This document shows, one piece after another, positions 44,591-53,823 of a DNA stretch of 64,000 bases. Under the pieces are notes generated by a model, which saw only the letters and a program-made list of their open reading frames with translations, ran no database searches and was not told the DNA's origin. The stretch covers positions 144,132 through 208,131 of the forward strand of contig NZ_JAAHHW010000003.1 in the NCBI RefSeq assembly GCF_010692325.1. The letters run 5' to 3'. The DNA is from Moorena sp. SIO3I8. Lineage in GTDB: Bacteria > Cyanobacteriota > Cyanobacteriia > Cyanobacteriales > Coleofasciculaceae. Within the stretch, counting starts at the first letter, position 1. Each line of letters opens with the position of its first letter. The translations under genes and the position numbers were made by a program.

Positions 44591-46015
44591 CTATTCCCTG
44601 TTCCCTATTCCCTTTGCTGTAGTCGCGATCGCATCAGCTCTAGCATTCAATCGCTTGAGTAAGGTTGTATGGGAGAGATTGGGATCATCCTCAAGATTGA
44701 CCAGACCAAAACTAATCGGGGGTGTATGACCGGGCAAATCTACCCAACGATACCAGGTATAACCGACAAGAGCGGGATGAGTCAAAGCCCTGGCTAAGGA
44801 CTTAGCGCCATTACGCATCATCCGTGACCTTTCGGAAAACCCGTCTTCTGGTTCATCGGGTAAGGCTCGTTGAGTAAACCTGGTGTGTCCCCAACTAAAC
44901 TCAGTGTTGAGCACTGGCAATTTTGTAGCTTGGTAGTATAGGTCTATCCGCTCATACATGTTGTAGCGATAATTGTTAGCAGATACTACATCTACCCAAG
45001 GTCTTTTGATGGCGGAAAATACAGCATTAGAAGGAGGTGCCCCAAACCGACATCCCAGGATTAAATGATTGTGGTCATAGCGGTGGATTGCTGCTGCAGT
45101 TTCCTGAAAATAGCGTCGAGCAAATTCTGCTTGAAACCCATTCTGATCCACTAAGTAGCCTTTAGAAACAATCCCTTGTTTTGTCTTAGTCCATTCTTTA
45201 ATCGTGTCTCTAGATTCAATAGGGACCTGCCAATCTTTTGCTAACTGCTCTAAACTATTACCATGGCGCTTTAAAACAAAATCCCAAGCAGCACTATAGG
45301 CGGGTTTTTCTGGATTGAGGCTAAGGCAAAATTGCAGTAAAGATGCCTTAGCGTTATTGGTGAGCAACAACTCTGAGTTAACCTTTCGGTCTGGTGTTTC
45401 AGCGTGTGCCCAATTGAGTTCATTGTCAGTAAAATATCCCACTAGCAGCTTACTACTTGCCACCGGTGCTACGATTTCCTTAGCTTTAGCATCAATCCCT
45501 TCAATCCATTTCGGATCAAACACATCGGGTAACTTTAGCTTCCTGTCATCAACCCTAAGTTCGCTGTCTGGAGCAGCTTTGACGAAATTTAGGATAACCG
45601 TGTAGGGCATACCCTGATCCCACAATTGAGGTGGTGTCCATGCTCCTAGGGCATTAAAATTCCAGCTCCGCAGCCGCTCAAAGGTAGCTTCCCGAAATGC
45701 AGCGGGGTCTTGACCATATTTATCCTCGACAACCGGAACATAGGGATCAGGATAGCCAAAGTTGACGGAGGTGACACCCCGGTAAAGGAAGGGTTTGCCA
45801 TCGGGGTCAATCAACCACCAACGACCTTTGTGGGATTTGCCAACTCGGAAAAAATCCTGCTGACCTACTACGGTTTCGGTCTTGATGCGTACTTGGGCAA
45901 GAGGACTAGCAGCTTGAGAGGCAAGAAGACTATTGGGTAGGGCAGAGCTCAGCAGTACGATAACTGCTGAGAGGATGAATAGAATAAATCGGGATAATAC
46001 TTTCCAATGTCGCAT
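44591..46015 (-). CDS. Exported glycoside hydrolase, clan A (agarase-like)
   Basis: 474 residues. Signal peptide (about 1-33, FILFILSAVIVLLSSALP). A TIM-barrel hydrolase follows: GKPFLYRGVTSVNFG, RLRSWNFNALGAWTPP, YFTDNELNW with the probable acid/base Glu, and LNTEFSWG with the probable nucleophile. These words resemble agarase-type families such as GH50, but I cannot fix the family. It would act on an external polysaccharide. The last residues (KGIGNRE) and the stop codon are encoded by a heptad array, so the C-terminus was probably rewritten by the repeat. Confidence 0.82.
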   Translation of the reverse strand: MRHWKVLSRFILFILSAVIVLLSSALPNSLLASQAASPLAQVRIKTETVVGQQDFFRVGKSHKGRWWLIDPDGKPFLYRGVTSVNFGYPDPYVPVVEDKYGQDPAAFREATFERLRSWNFNALGAWTPPQLWDQGMPYTVILNFVKAAPDSELRVDDRKLKLPDVFDPKWIEGIDAKAKEIVAPVASSKLLVGYFTDNELNWAHAETPDRKVNSELLLTNNAKASLLQFCLSLNPEKPAYSAAWDFVLKRHGNSLEQLAKDWQVPIESRDTIKEWTKTKQGIVSKGYLVDQNGFQAEFARRYFQETAAAIHRYDHNHLILGCRFGAPPSNAVFSAIKRPWVDVVSANNYRYNMYERIDLYYQATKLPVLNTEFSWGHTRFTQRALPDEPEDGFSERSRMMRNGAKSLARALTHPALVGYTWYRWVDLPGHTPPISFGLVNLEDDPNLSHTTLLKRLNARADAIATTAKGIGNRE

Positions 46016-46108
46016 TTCAGTTTTGTTAATCCCTGATTGAGATCCCCCGTTGGTTCCCCTTAATAAGGGTAGGGCTGTTTCATTTCATTTATAAACCCTA
46101 TATAGGCC

Positions 46109-46308
46109 GGCGTTGCTGAATTAAGGAATGAATGCGCGATTATCTGATTTTATTACAGCCCCCTAAATCCCCCAACTTTGGGGGACTTGTCTTGATGCAG
46201 TCGCTCATGGGGGAAACCCCCAAGACCGCGCTGCATCGCTTGAGAGTTTTGTTCCCCCCAGAATTGGGGGGCTAGGGGGGCGAAAGCATACCCAAAATCA
46301 GCAACGCC
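46109..46308. mobile_element. MITE with nested palindromic element
   Basis: Ends GGCGTTGCTGAATT and AATCAGCAACGCC are perfect 11-bp inverted repeats (GGCGTTGCTGA). Its core matches 36225-36296, but the word GACTT is followed by about 53 bp of palindromic element before GAGAGTTTTG resumes. It ends 1 bp beyond the stop codon of the caspase gene. Confidence 0.85.
46189..46241. repeat. Palindromic element, copy C (inside MITE)
   Basis: Starts GTCTTGATGCAG, centre GGGGGAAACCCCC, ends GCTGCATCGCTT; inverse orientation to copies A and B. Comparison with the uninterrupted MITE at 36176 shows it as a clean insertion. Confidence 0.88.
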
Positions 46309-46309
46309 A

Positions 46310-49300
46310 TCAATTTTTGCAGAGATTGCGATCGCTCTCGTCAAGATTGGGATTCGTCTCCAAATAGTCTCGGACCCAATTACAACCCTTGACTATTAGT
46401 TCATCCAATCCTCCTATACGCCATAACTTGGCATTTCCGGATCTGTCAAGAGTGGCTAATAAACTGCCATCAGCACTAAGACTTATACTTGTAACTGTAC
46501 TTACATCAACTGTACTTTCATTAACTTTACTTTGATGCCCATCTTTGAAAGCAGTCAATAATTTTCCTGACATATCCCATACATAGGTATAACCCTTCTC
46601 CTCCATATGAGAACCATTATCCTCCAAATAACGCCGCTCCGCACTAACCACTAAGCCACCCTGGGTACTAAAACCGATACTATCACTATCAAACCTGGGA
46701 TTAGCACTCTTAAACTTAACTAATTCCTGACCAGACTCCAATTCTTTTAAAAAGATATTACCTCGCTCTACATAGTGATCAGGTAAAGCATTCTGCGCCA
46801 CTAACAGCTTGCCATCGGAGCTAAAAGCGATTTCACCCCATAGCTTAGGTTCAGTTTTCCAGATTTTACTGTTCAAATTCAACCGATGGAGAGTACTAGT
46901 ATTCTTATCATCATAACCCTGCGGATATACAGTACTATCGTTCTCCACAACAAGCAATTGTGTACCATCAGGGCTAAAAAGAAGCTGGCTAATTGTTTTA
47001 TTAAAATTTTTAGATTTATACAACTGATTGCCATTCAAATCCAATAAGCGAATCCTATTATCTTTACCAACTCCAGCCAATTGTGTACCATCAGGGTTGA
47101 AAATGATTTGCCTTATTTTTGTTTTAAGATCGGGAAATCGCTTCAACACCTTACCAGTCAAATCCAACCGACGAATAGTGTCATCACTTCCGACAACAGC
47201 TAGTTGCTTACCATCGGGGCTGATGCTGATACTTTTTAAATTCGGAATTAGCTCTAACTCCTCTAATGGCTTCTTATCTAGTTTCCACCAGACCAGGGTA
47301 TTGTCATCACCTAAACTAGCAAGTTGTCTGCCGTTCGACGAGCTAGAAATCACCTCACGAATACCACCTTGATGCCCTTTCAGTTCAAATTCCAAGGCGT
47401 CTGACAAAGAGTCATTAATCTTATATGGTTCATCATAAACACTAATAATACCCTCACCCTCTTGCCCAATAATCAGACGACCTTCGGTATCAAAAATGAT
47501 ACTGCTAGCTCTACTTATGGGTTTAAACTCCTTCCAATATTCGCTATCTAAACTACGAAAGTAGGCAATGCTTACATCATCTCCAAACAATCCTGCTAAG
47601 TATTCACCATTAGGACTAATAGGACTAAAAACCAGATTTCCCGAGAGTGTAGGACTAAAAGCCAGATATCCAGAGGGTGCCTGATTAAAATTTTTAAACT
47701 CTGCCAACTGATTACGACTCCTGTAGTCCGACAAGCTGAGGGTATTGCCAGATTGGTTAGCTACTACTAGCTGGTTATTGGAGTTAAAGCTAATACTATA
47801 GAAATTGCCTTCCTGTTTCAATAGCTTCGGTTTATCTCCCGTTTCCCACAGGCAGATAGTACTGGAATTGCCCTTCTCAGTTACCCTTTGTAAATAGGCT
47901 AGAAGCTTCTTGCTATCAGGACTGAAACTGATCCCTCTGTCATATACACCGAAACCAGTAGGAGATAGATTTAAATCAGTATATGTAAACCCTGAAATAC
48001 AGTCTGTAAGCTGACGTGGCTCTTCCTGTTTTCCTTCTAAGTTCCAGAGGCGAAAAGTCCCTTGCTGGTCAATTGTTGCTAATAAGCGACTATCCGGACT
48101 AACATCAAGATCTACGTCCCCCTCATGTCCTGAAAATACTTTGGGTTGTTGTCTGCCTTTGAAGTCTTGTAAGCGGACAGTACCATCCTCTGCTGTAGCA
48201 ATCATTAACGTACCATCAGGCTTAAAAAACATCTTCTCAAAACCTTGAGGTACTTCTCTGCGGTTATATTCTCTAGTTGAATATAATGCCATTCGTAAAG
48301 TTTGTAACACTTCAGCTTGAATCTTACTGTCTGGCTTGAATAAGGATAAGTATCCCGGCCAATCTTGAATAGATTTTGCTGCCCGTAAACTGGCAAGCAA
48401 AGCTTCTAAATCTGGATAGAATCCAAATTTGGCTTCAGCGGCTTGCCGATCGGCCTTAATTTGACCGAATAGGGCGTTTCTTTGACCAATTAAGGAGAAT
48501 AAACCTGTAATTAACCCTACTATAACTGCGATCGCAACACCCGAATTACGATTAGTATTGAAGCTTTTTCGTCGGACGCTACACCGCACAAACTCAGCTT
48601 CTACTTGGTTAAGCCAGTTATTATCAGAATTGAGTACCTTTTTCAACAAATCCAGACGTGGGTTAGTATGCCAAAGAAACCTTGCCGTCTGCTGGCTTTC
48701 CCACTCCTGGGCTGCGGTCGTTAACCGCCGTTGCAGAAGTAAATTTTCCTCCTCCTGTTGCTTCCATCCCAGCAATCTTTGCCATCCCCGCACTAAAGCA
48801 TCATGGGCTGGTTCTACATAGGGATTCCCCTCAGCATCTTGTCCTTCTACTAATAACCGTGCTGTGCTAAAACCCTCAATTACTTCCTTGACTAAATCAT
48901 GTTTCTGAGGCGGATATTCCAATTCCCATAAAGGTACTTGCCTACGGGCTAACTCACCTCCACCTAGTGCCACCATCCGCAGCATCACATGACGGATCAC
49001 TTGGTCATAAGCGGGATTTTCTTGAACTAGCTTCTGATACTCCTCATCCGCCCTTTGAGTTAGCGATCGCATTACTCCCCCCAATTCAATATAATCGGCT
49101 TGAGTCAACGCCCGGTCAATAGTCATACCCATATATTGTGACTGCCGTTGCCGCCTTAAATACTTGAGATACAGTTCACTCAAGGCAAAAGACAGCAGGG
49201 GTAATGCTCCCGGCATATCCGCCACTTCATCAATTAATTCTTCTACTAATTCGTGGGGTTGAAAATACATTACCCGTGCTTGAGCCGGTTTTTCTATCGC

Positions 49301-50857
49301 TTCCCTTAGTTCCCCTCGTGTCATGGCTGGTACAATAAATCGTCCACTTTGCCAAAGATTTATCAGTACCGTGGTTCCCAATTGATTTAGTACTTCCGGT
49401 GCCAACTTTAAGCCCACATCTGTGATTTGGGGTTCAAAATCAGAACGTAGGCTTAATACTACTCGTAATTGCTCCCGATAGCCATGAATTGCTGCCAGTA
49501 TCTGTTGAAAAAATTCCTGGCGCTCCTGCTCATCTTGACAGAGTGTAATGATTTCTTCGCTTTGGTCAATAAAGATTAATAACTTGGATTTGGGATTGTT
49601 TTTAACCCAAACCGCAATACTTTCAGTGAGAGTTTTTTGTTTGTTCCCTAACTCGACTTTTGGTAATCCCGCCTCAACCAGGGCTTTATTGAGAGCTTGG
49701 AAGGGGGTTTCTCCGGGACGAATTGGTGACACTATCGACCATTTATCGGTATTTTCCTGTTTCAACTGGGGAATTAATCCGGCTTTCACCAAACTCGATT
49801 TACCCGAACCGGAAGCACCTAAGACCACAGTTAAGGAATGAGTATTGACAAAATCCTGTAACTTTTCTACTAGTAATGTTCTACCAAAAAATAGTTGACT
49901 GTGTTCCTCTTCAAAGGAGTTTAAACCCCGATAGGGATTTTTCGACTCATCTAATGGTGGTGCGGGGGGTAAGTTGAGTTCATGTCCTGGAGACAGAAAG
50001 ATATACTCGCCTTTATCGTGCTTGTCTAAACACCAAATACCAGGGGTTTGCCGCACACGGCATTTTTCTGTGGGAATTTCGACTCTATCCCGTAAATATA
50101 AATATAATTTTGTGGCTGTAATTACCCCATCGACCGCCGGTTTGCCATTCGTGGCAGGAGGATAGATATCTGCTGCACCTTCTAGGGCTTCTAATAATGC
50201 ACTAGCAAAAGGGGAATGATTGCCGATTTGACCGCGTTCGCTATCTAAATTAAAGTTATCTAAAGCCTTTTGATCCGAAGCTGAGGAAGTAATGATTTGC
50301 CAGGCCGGGTCAGTAATAAAACGGTCATAACGCTCTTGGTGAATTACTTCTGGCGATGTGAGTAAATCCCTGGTACTCGACCAACGGAAAGCACCAGCAA
50401 AACAGCAGTCTAGGATACCCAAGAAATGACGACAAGGTAATTGATGGAAAGCATCGTGTAACTTGGTCATGGGCAGATAACTATTAGTATCCCCCAGTTT
50501 GGCATCTTGAGGAATTAGGTAACCAGCCGGGCCATCATCCCCATTGAGGGCAACTCCATGACCAGCGAAGTAAAATAATAAGCGGTCATTTTCAGTGACT
50601 TGTTCGGGTAGGGTTTGGTCTAAAAATTTGTTGAAGTTAGAGAGGGTGGCTACTTCGTCTAAGCATACCCAGACTTGATAACCATGCTTCTCGCGCAGAA
50701 TTTCTATTAGTTTTTTGGCATCGTTTACGGCGGTGTTCAGGGGGGAAATGCCGTTTTGGTAGTTGTTAATGCCGATGATCAAGGCGAGATTGCGGAAGCC
50801 ATGGGTCGAATTGGTGATTTCCTGAATCCGAAAGCCTTCTATGTCCGGATTCACCAA
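46310..50857 (-). CDS. Caspase-like protease-STAND NTPase-WD40 protein
   Basis: 1515 residues. The C14 caspase-like domain (about 22-270) has its dyad in YFAGHG (His100) and LDCCFAG (Cys152). A nSTAND-type NTPase begins at NPYRGLNSFEEE, Walker A GASGSGKSS (347-355), Walker B LLIFID (Asp431). One hydrophobic helix (about 770-792) precedes WD40 repeats to the C-terminus (about 870-1500; SPDGKQLAVVG, NPDGTQLAGVG). This is the plan of cyanobacterial orthocaspase-type death or defence switches. The first about 20 residues are antisense to dnaB codons, so the native start was lost or replaced. Confidence 0.92.
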   Translation of the reverse strand: MVNPDIEGFRIQEITNSTHGFRNLALIIGINNYQNGISPLNTAVNDAKKLIEILREKHGYQVWVCLDEVATLSNFNKFLDQTLPEQVTENDRLLFYFAGHGVALNGDDGPAGYLIPQDAKLGDTNSYLPMTKLHDAFHQLPCRHFLGILDCCFAGAFRWSSTRDLLTSPEVIHQERYDRFITDPAWQIITSSASDQKALDNFNLDSERGQIGNHSPFASALLEALEGAADIYPPATNGKPAVDGVITATKLYLYLRDRVEIPTEKCRVRQTPGIWCLDKHDKGEYIFLSPGHELNLPPAPPLDESKNPYRGLNSFEEEHSQLFFGRTLLVEKLQDFVNTHSLTVVLGASGSGKSSLVKAGLIPQLKQENTDKWSIVSPIRPGETPFQALNKALVEAGLPKVELGNKQKTLTESIAVWVKNNPKSKLLIFIDQSEEIITLCQDEQERQEFFQQILAAIHGYREQLRVVLSLRSDFEPQITDVGLKLAPEVLNQLGTTVLINLWQSGRFIVPAMTRGELREAIEKPAQARVMYFQPHELVEELIDEVADMPGALPLLSFALSELYLKYLRRQRQSQYMGMTIDRALTQADYIELGGVMRSLTQRADEEYQKLVQENPAYDQVIRHVMLRMVALGGGELARRQVPLWELEYPPQKHDLVKEVIEGFSTARLLVEGQDAEGNPYVEPAHDALVRGWQRLLGWKQQEEENLLLQRRLTTAAQEWESQQTARFLWHTNPRLDLLKKVLNSDNNWLNQVEAEFVRCSVRRKSFNTNRNSGVAIAVIVGLITGLFSLIGQRNALFGQIKADRQAAEAKFGFYPDLEALLASLRAAKSIQDWPGYLSLFKPDSKIQAEVLQTLRMALYSTREYNRREVPQGFEKMFFKPDGTLMIATAEDGTVRLQDFKGRQQPKVFSGHEGDVDLDVSPDSRLLATIDQQGTFRLWNLEGKQEEPRQLTDCISGFTYTDLNLSPTGFGVYDRGISFSPDSKKLLAYLQRVTEKGNSSTICLWETGDKPKLLKQEGNFYSISFNSNNQLVVANQSGNTLSLSDYRSRNQLAEFKNFNQAPSGYLAFSPTLSGNLVFSPISPNGEYLAGLFGDDVSIAYFRSLDSEYWKEFKPISRASSIIFDTEGRLIIGQEGEGIISVYDEPYKINDSLSDALEFELKGHQGGIREVISSSSNGRQLASLGDDNTLVWWKLDKKPLEELELIPNLKSISISPDGKQLAVVGSDDTIRRLDLTGKVLKRFPDLKTKIRQIIFNPDGTQLAGVGKDNRIRLLDLNGNQLYKSKNFNKTISQLLFSPDGTQLLVVENDSTVYPQGYDDKNTSTLHRLNLNSKIWKTEPKLWGEIAFSSDGKLLVAQNALPDHYVERGNIFLKELESGQELVKFKSANPRFDSDSIGFSTQGGLVVSAERRYLEDNGSHMEEKGYTYVWDMSGKLLTAFKDGHQSKVNESTVDVSTVTSISLSADGSLLATLDRSGNAKLWRIGGLDELIVKGCNWVRDYLETNPNLDESDRNLCKN

Positions 50858-52042
50858 ACCATTTACGAAGCTGCTTTATTACTTTATAGCCAGGGGAAAC
50901 CGACGGATTTGATGAGTGTTACTACCTGGCTTTATGACAATGACTTATTAGAGAAAGTTGGGGGTCAAGCTAAGTTAGCTCAGCTAGTTGAACAAACGGT
51001 TTCAGCGGTCAATATTGACAGGTTCGCTAAGTTAGTGATGGACAAGTACCTGCGCCGTCAGCTAATCGAAGCCGGTAACGAGATTTTTAAGTTGGGTTAT
51101 GAGACATCCTTGGAATTGGAAACAGTCCTTGACCAAGCGGAACAGAAAATTTTCAGCCTCACCCAATTGCGTCCTCAGCAAGGTCTCATCCCGATTTCTG
51201 AAACCCTAGTCCAGACGTTCCAAGATATAGAAAATCGGAATCAGGGTATTGATTTGCCTGGTATTCCATCAGACTTCTATGATTTGGATGCCCAAATTGG
51301 GGGGTTAAGTCCGTCTGACTTAATTATCATTGCTGGTAGACCATCAATGGGAAAAACTAGCTTAGCGTTAGGAATTGCTCGTAACGTAGCTGAAAAATTG
51401 CCAGTGGCGATTTTTAGCTTGGAAATGTCAAGAGAACAACTAGTGCAGCGGTTGTTAGCTAGTGAAGCGAAAATTGACAGTAACTTTCTCAGAGCTGGGC
51501 GCATTGCTCAAAATCAGTGGGCACCCTTGAGCGAAGCAATCGGTATGTTATCAGAGTTGCCGATTTATATTGATGATACCGCTAACCAGACTGTGATGCA
51601 AATGCGATCGCATGCTCGTCGTCTTCAAGCAGCCCAAGGGAGCCCATTGGGGTTAATTTTAATCGATTACTTACAGTTAATGGAAGGCAGTGGTAGTGAA
51701 AATCGAGTTCAGGAGTTGTCTCGGATTACTCGCTCTCTTAAAGGATTAGCTCGGGAACTGAAAGTCCCAGTGGTTGCTCTGTCTCAGTTAAGTCGAGCTG
51801 TGGAATCTCGCACCAACAAACGACCCATGATGTCGGATTTGAGAGAATCGGGTTCCATTGAGCAGGACTCGGATTTAATCATGATGCTTTATAGAGATTC
51901 TTATTATAACCCAGATTCACCAGATGGAGATACGGCAGAAGTCATCATTGTTAAAAATCGTAATGGTCCGACAGGAACGGTGAAACTTATCTTTAAACCT
52001 GGGTTAACCAAGTTCCTGAATATGGCCAATCAAAGAGTGTGA
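50797..52042 (+). pseudogene. dnaB: dnaB replicative helicase lacking its N-terminus
   Basis: From residue EAMGRIGDFL onward this is a normal DnaB: Walker A GRPSMGKTSLAL, LILIDYLQLMEG (Walker B), LSQLSRAVESR, and the arginine-finger region to the C-terminus. About 40 N-terminal residues, including the usual AEEAILGG segment, are missing because sequence left of 50797 belongs to the caspase gene on the other strand. Possible starts are ATG 50802 or TTG 50756, neither with a good ribosome binding site. It may be a spare or broken copy, the essential one lying elsewhere; if unique, a shortened helicase must work. Confidence 0.85.
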
Positions 52043-52321
52043 ACTCCTACAACTCAGAAGTGAACGTTATGTGATCTAACGTTTGGAACCGCTACGCGAT
52101 GCTCAGCAAAGAGCCGCTACGGGAACGCATTTTATACCATTAACCTCTAGTTTAGTTGTGCATTTTAGTTCTGCACCCAGATTGTCTTAATCTTTTGTAA
52201 CAAAAATGCGATCCTATTTCTCGTGTTCTTCTGTTAACTAAAACTCCCAATCAGCGAGAATTCACCAACTGGGAGAAAGTATTCAGCTCATCGCTGAATT
52301 AGCTAATTTATTGCTAATTTA

Positions 52322-52879
52322 TTAGTTAATTTTCAACAATTCCACATCAAAAATTAACGTAGCATTAGGCGGAATTACCCCACCCGCGCCACGGGCACCA
52401 TAACCCAATTCTGGGGGAATGATCAGCTGACGACGACCACCAACCTTCATAGAACCAACCCCTTCATCCCAGCCTTTAATCACTTGTCCTATACCGATTT
52501 TGAAGGAAAAAGGACTATTGCGATCGCGAGAACTATCGAACTTGCTGCCATCCTCCAGGGTACCAGTGTAGTGAACCACTACCGTCTGTCCCGTCTCAGG
52601 CATTGCTCCCTCACCCTCAACTATGTCAATGTACTTCAAGCCCGACGGTGTTGTAACCGCCTGATCCAAATTGCTTCCGCTTTCTGAACTAGAATCCATA
52701 GCTAGATCTTGTTTATCATTAACATCTGGGTTAGCACTGTTAGCTGTTGTCACTACTTCCAGCTGAGTGTTGGTAATTTCTCCAGCAGTGGTAGATTTTT
52801 TACCCATACCCACTTGAGCCACAACCAACAGCAACCCAAAGGCTACTATAACGCCTATGCTGATCAGAATTTGTTTCAA
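52322..52879 (-). CDS. FKBP-type peptidyl-prolyl isomerase
   Basis: 185 residues. An N-terminal membrane anchor or signal (about 4-24, [20 protein letters not shown]), a Ser/Asp-rich linker (about 30-78), then one FKBP domain (about 80-185): [30 protein letters not shown], and PPELGYG, the FK506-site residues. It accelerates proline isomerisation in exported proteins in the periplasm or lumen. It is 23 bp from the phasin-like gene on the same strand, so the two may be co-transcribed. Confidence 0.93.
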   Translation of the reverse strand: MKQILISIGVIVAFGLLLVVAQVGMGKKSTTAGEITNTQLEVVTTANSANPDVNDKQDLAMDSSSESGSNLDQAVTTPSGLKYIDIVEGEGAMPETGQTVVVHYTGTLEDGSKFDSSRDRNSPFSFKIGIGQVIKGWDEGVGSMKVGGRRQLIIPPELGYGARGAGGVIPPNATLIFDVELLKIN

Positions 52880-52901
52880 AATCTGTTCTCCTAATTGATT
52901 A

Positions 52902-53225
52902 TCAACGCCAGAGCTTATTTTCTAAATCCCGCACCTGACGCTCCAGACGGTCAATACGACCTCGCAATTCATCCATTTCTGATTGGCGAGGAACCCCTAA
53001 ATCCTGCAACATATTGCGCAACTGCCGTTCCATGTTGCTCTCAAAGTTACCCTGCTCTGACTTGATCTGATTCATCAGATCATCTACAAAAGCGGTAGCT
53101 TGGTCGGAGTTAATTTTACCATCTTTAACCCATTCATCACTTACCTCTCGCAGTTTTTCGGCAACCATTGAGGTTGTGCCAACCCCAACCAACAATAACT
53201 GCTTGAGCCAGTCGTTATTATCCAT
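52902..53225 (-). CDS. Phasin-like small coiled-coil protein
   Basis: 107 residues. A hydrophobic N-terminal segment ([20 protein letters not shown]) precedes [18 protein letters not shown] and a strongly heptad-patterned C-terminal coiled coil ([22 protein letters not shown]). The plan resembles phasins coating polyhydroxyalkanoate granules and related cyanobacterial proteins. No PHA synthase gene lies nearby, so the function stays tentative. Confidence 0.72.
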   Translation of the reverse strand: MDNNDWLKQLLLVGVGTTSMVAEKLREVSDEWVKDGKINSDQATAFVDDLMNQIKSEQGNFESNMERQLRNMLQDLGVPRQSEMDELRGRIDRLERQVRDLENKLWR

Positions 53226-53823
53226 AATTGTTATCCTGTTATCCTGTTATCCTGTCACTCGGCACTTTATGGGGCTGGGATCAGCTAGGCTTTCCTATGA
53301 TTGGAGAAGTTTCATTGATTCCCAGCCTACAGTTCTATTCTGTGACATCTTTCCTAGAACAGGAGAAGAGGGAGAACAGTCGGAGGAGAACGGAAGAGGT
53401 GCAAGAAGGTTATATATAAAGCAACCTAAATATAAAGCAAGCTAGTGACATACTCCCACACTGACTCGTTGAGTTCAGTGTGGGCTTCTTGCCAACTCCA
53501 CCTATCGGTATCGGCTTTCGCCGACGCTGCGCGAACGGATACTCGGCAAGCTTTATTAACGATACGGTCAGAAGTTACCGCAAGAAGAGTGGAGCCTTTA
53601 TGGTTAGCAGGCTATGCATAAAAGGGTTAAAACTTTATGATTAAGGCTCCACTCTTCTAAGGTTTCGTCTCCGGGATGCCCCTCCGCACGCCTTACAATA
53701 CAGAAAAGTTCGATTTTAAAGCACGTAGGTGGCGGTTAGCTCTTAATTTGTCTTCCCTACTACTTTCATTATAGACGATCTCAAAACGATGAATCGCGGT
53801 CTTAGCTAAAACGCTTTGGTGAA
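53226..53823. other. Spacer with an IS605-type deletion remnant
   Basis: No gene. 53227-53253 is a GTTATCCT tandem. 53441-53775 looks like a minus-strand IS200/IS605-family remnant (separate entry). The rest is unremarkable. Confidence 0.6.
53441..53775 (-). mobile_element. IS200/IS605 (TnpB-type) remnant with no ORF
   Basis: On the minus strand the right end carries the hairpin CCCACACTGA...TCAGTGTGGG (53455-53484), after AGAAGCC and before AGTATGTCA, typical of cyanobacterial TnpB-element ends. About 80 bp of adjoining sequence aligns with 55459-55572. A perfect 16-bp inverted repeat (AGAAGAGTGGAGCCTT) occupies 53583-53598 and 53643-53658. The left side (TATAATGAAAGTAGTAGGG) could be the old left end. 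No transposase or TnpB remains. Confidence 0.65.

Noticed and set aside
50756-50801. TTG start of dnaB at 50756
   Set aside because: The first 14 residues are antisense to conserved caspase codons and do not resemble DnaB, so they are not evidence for a real N-terminus.
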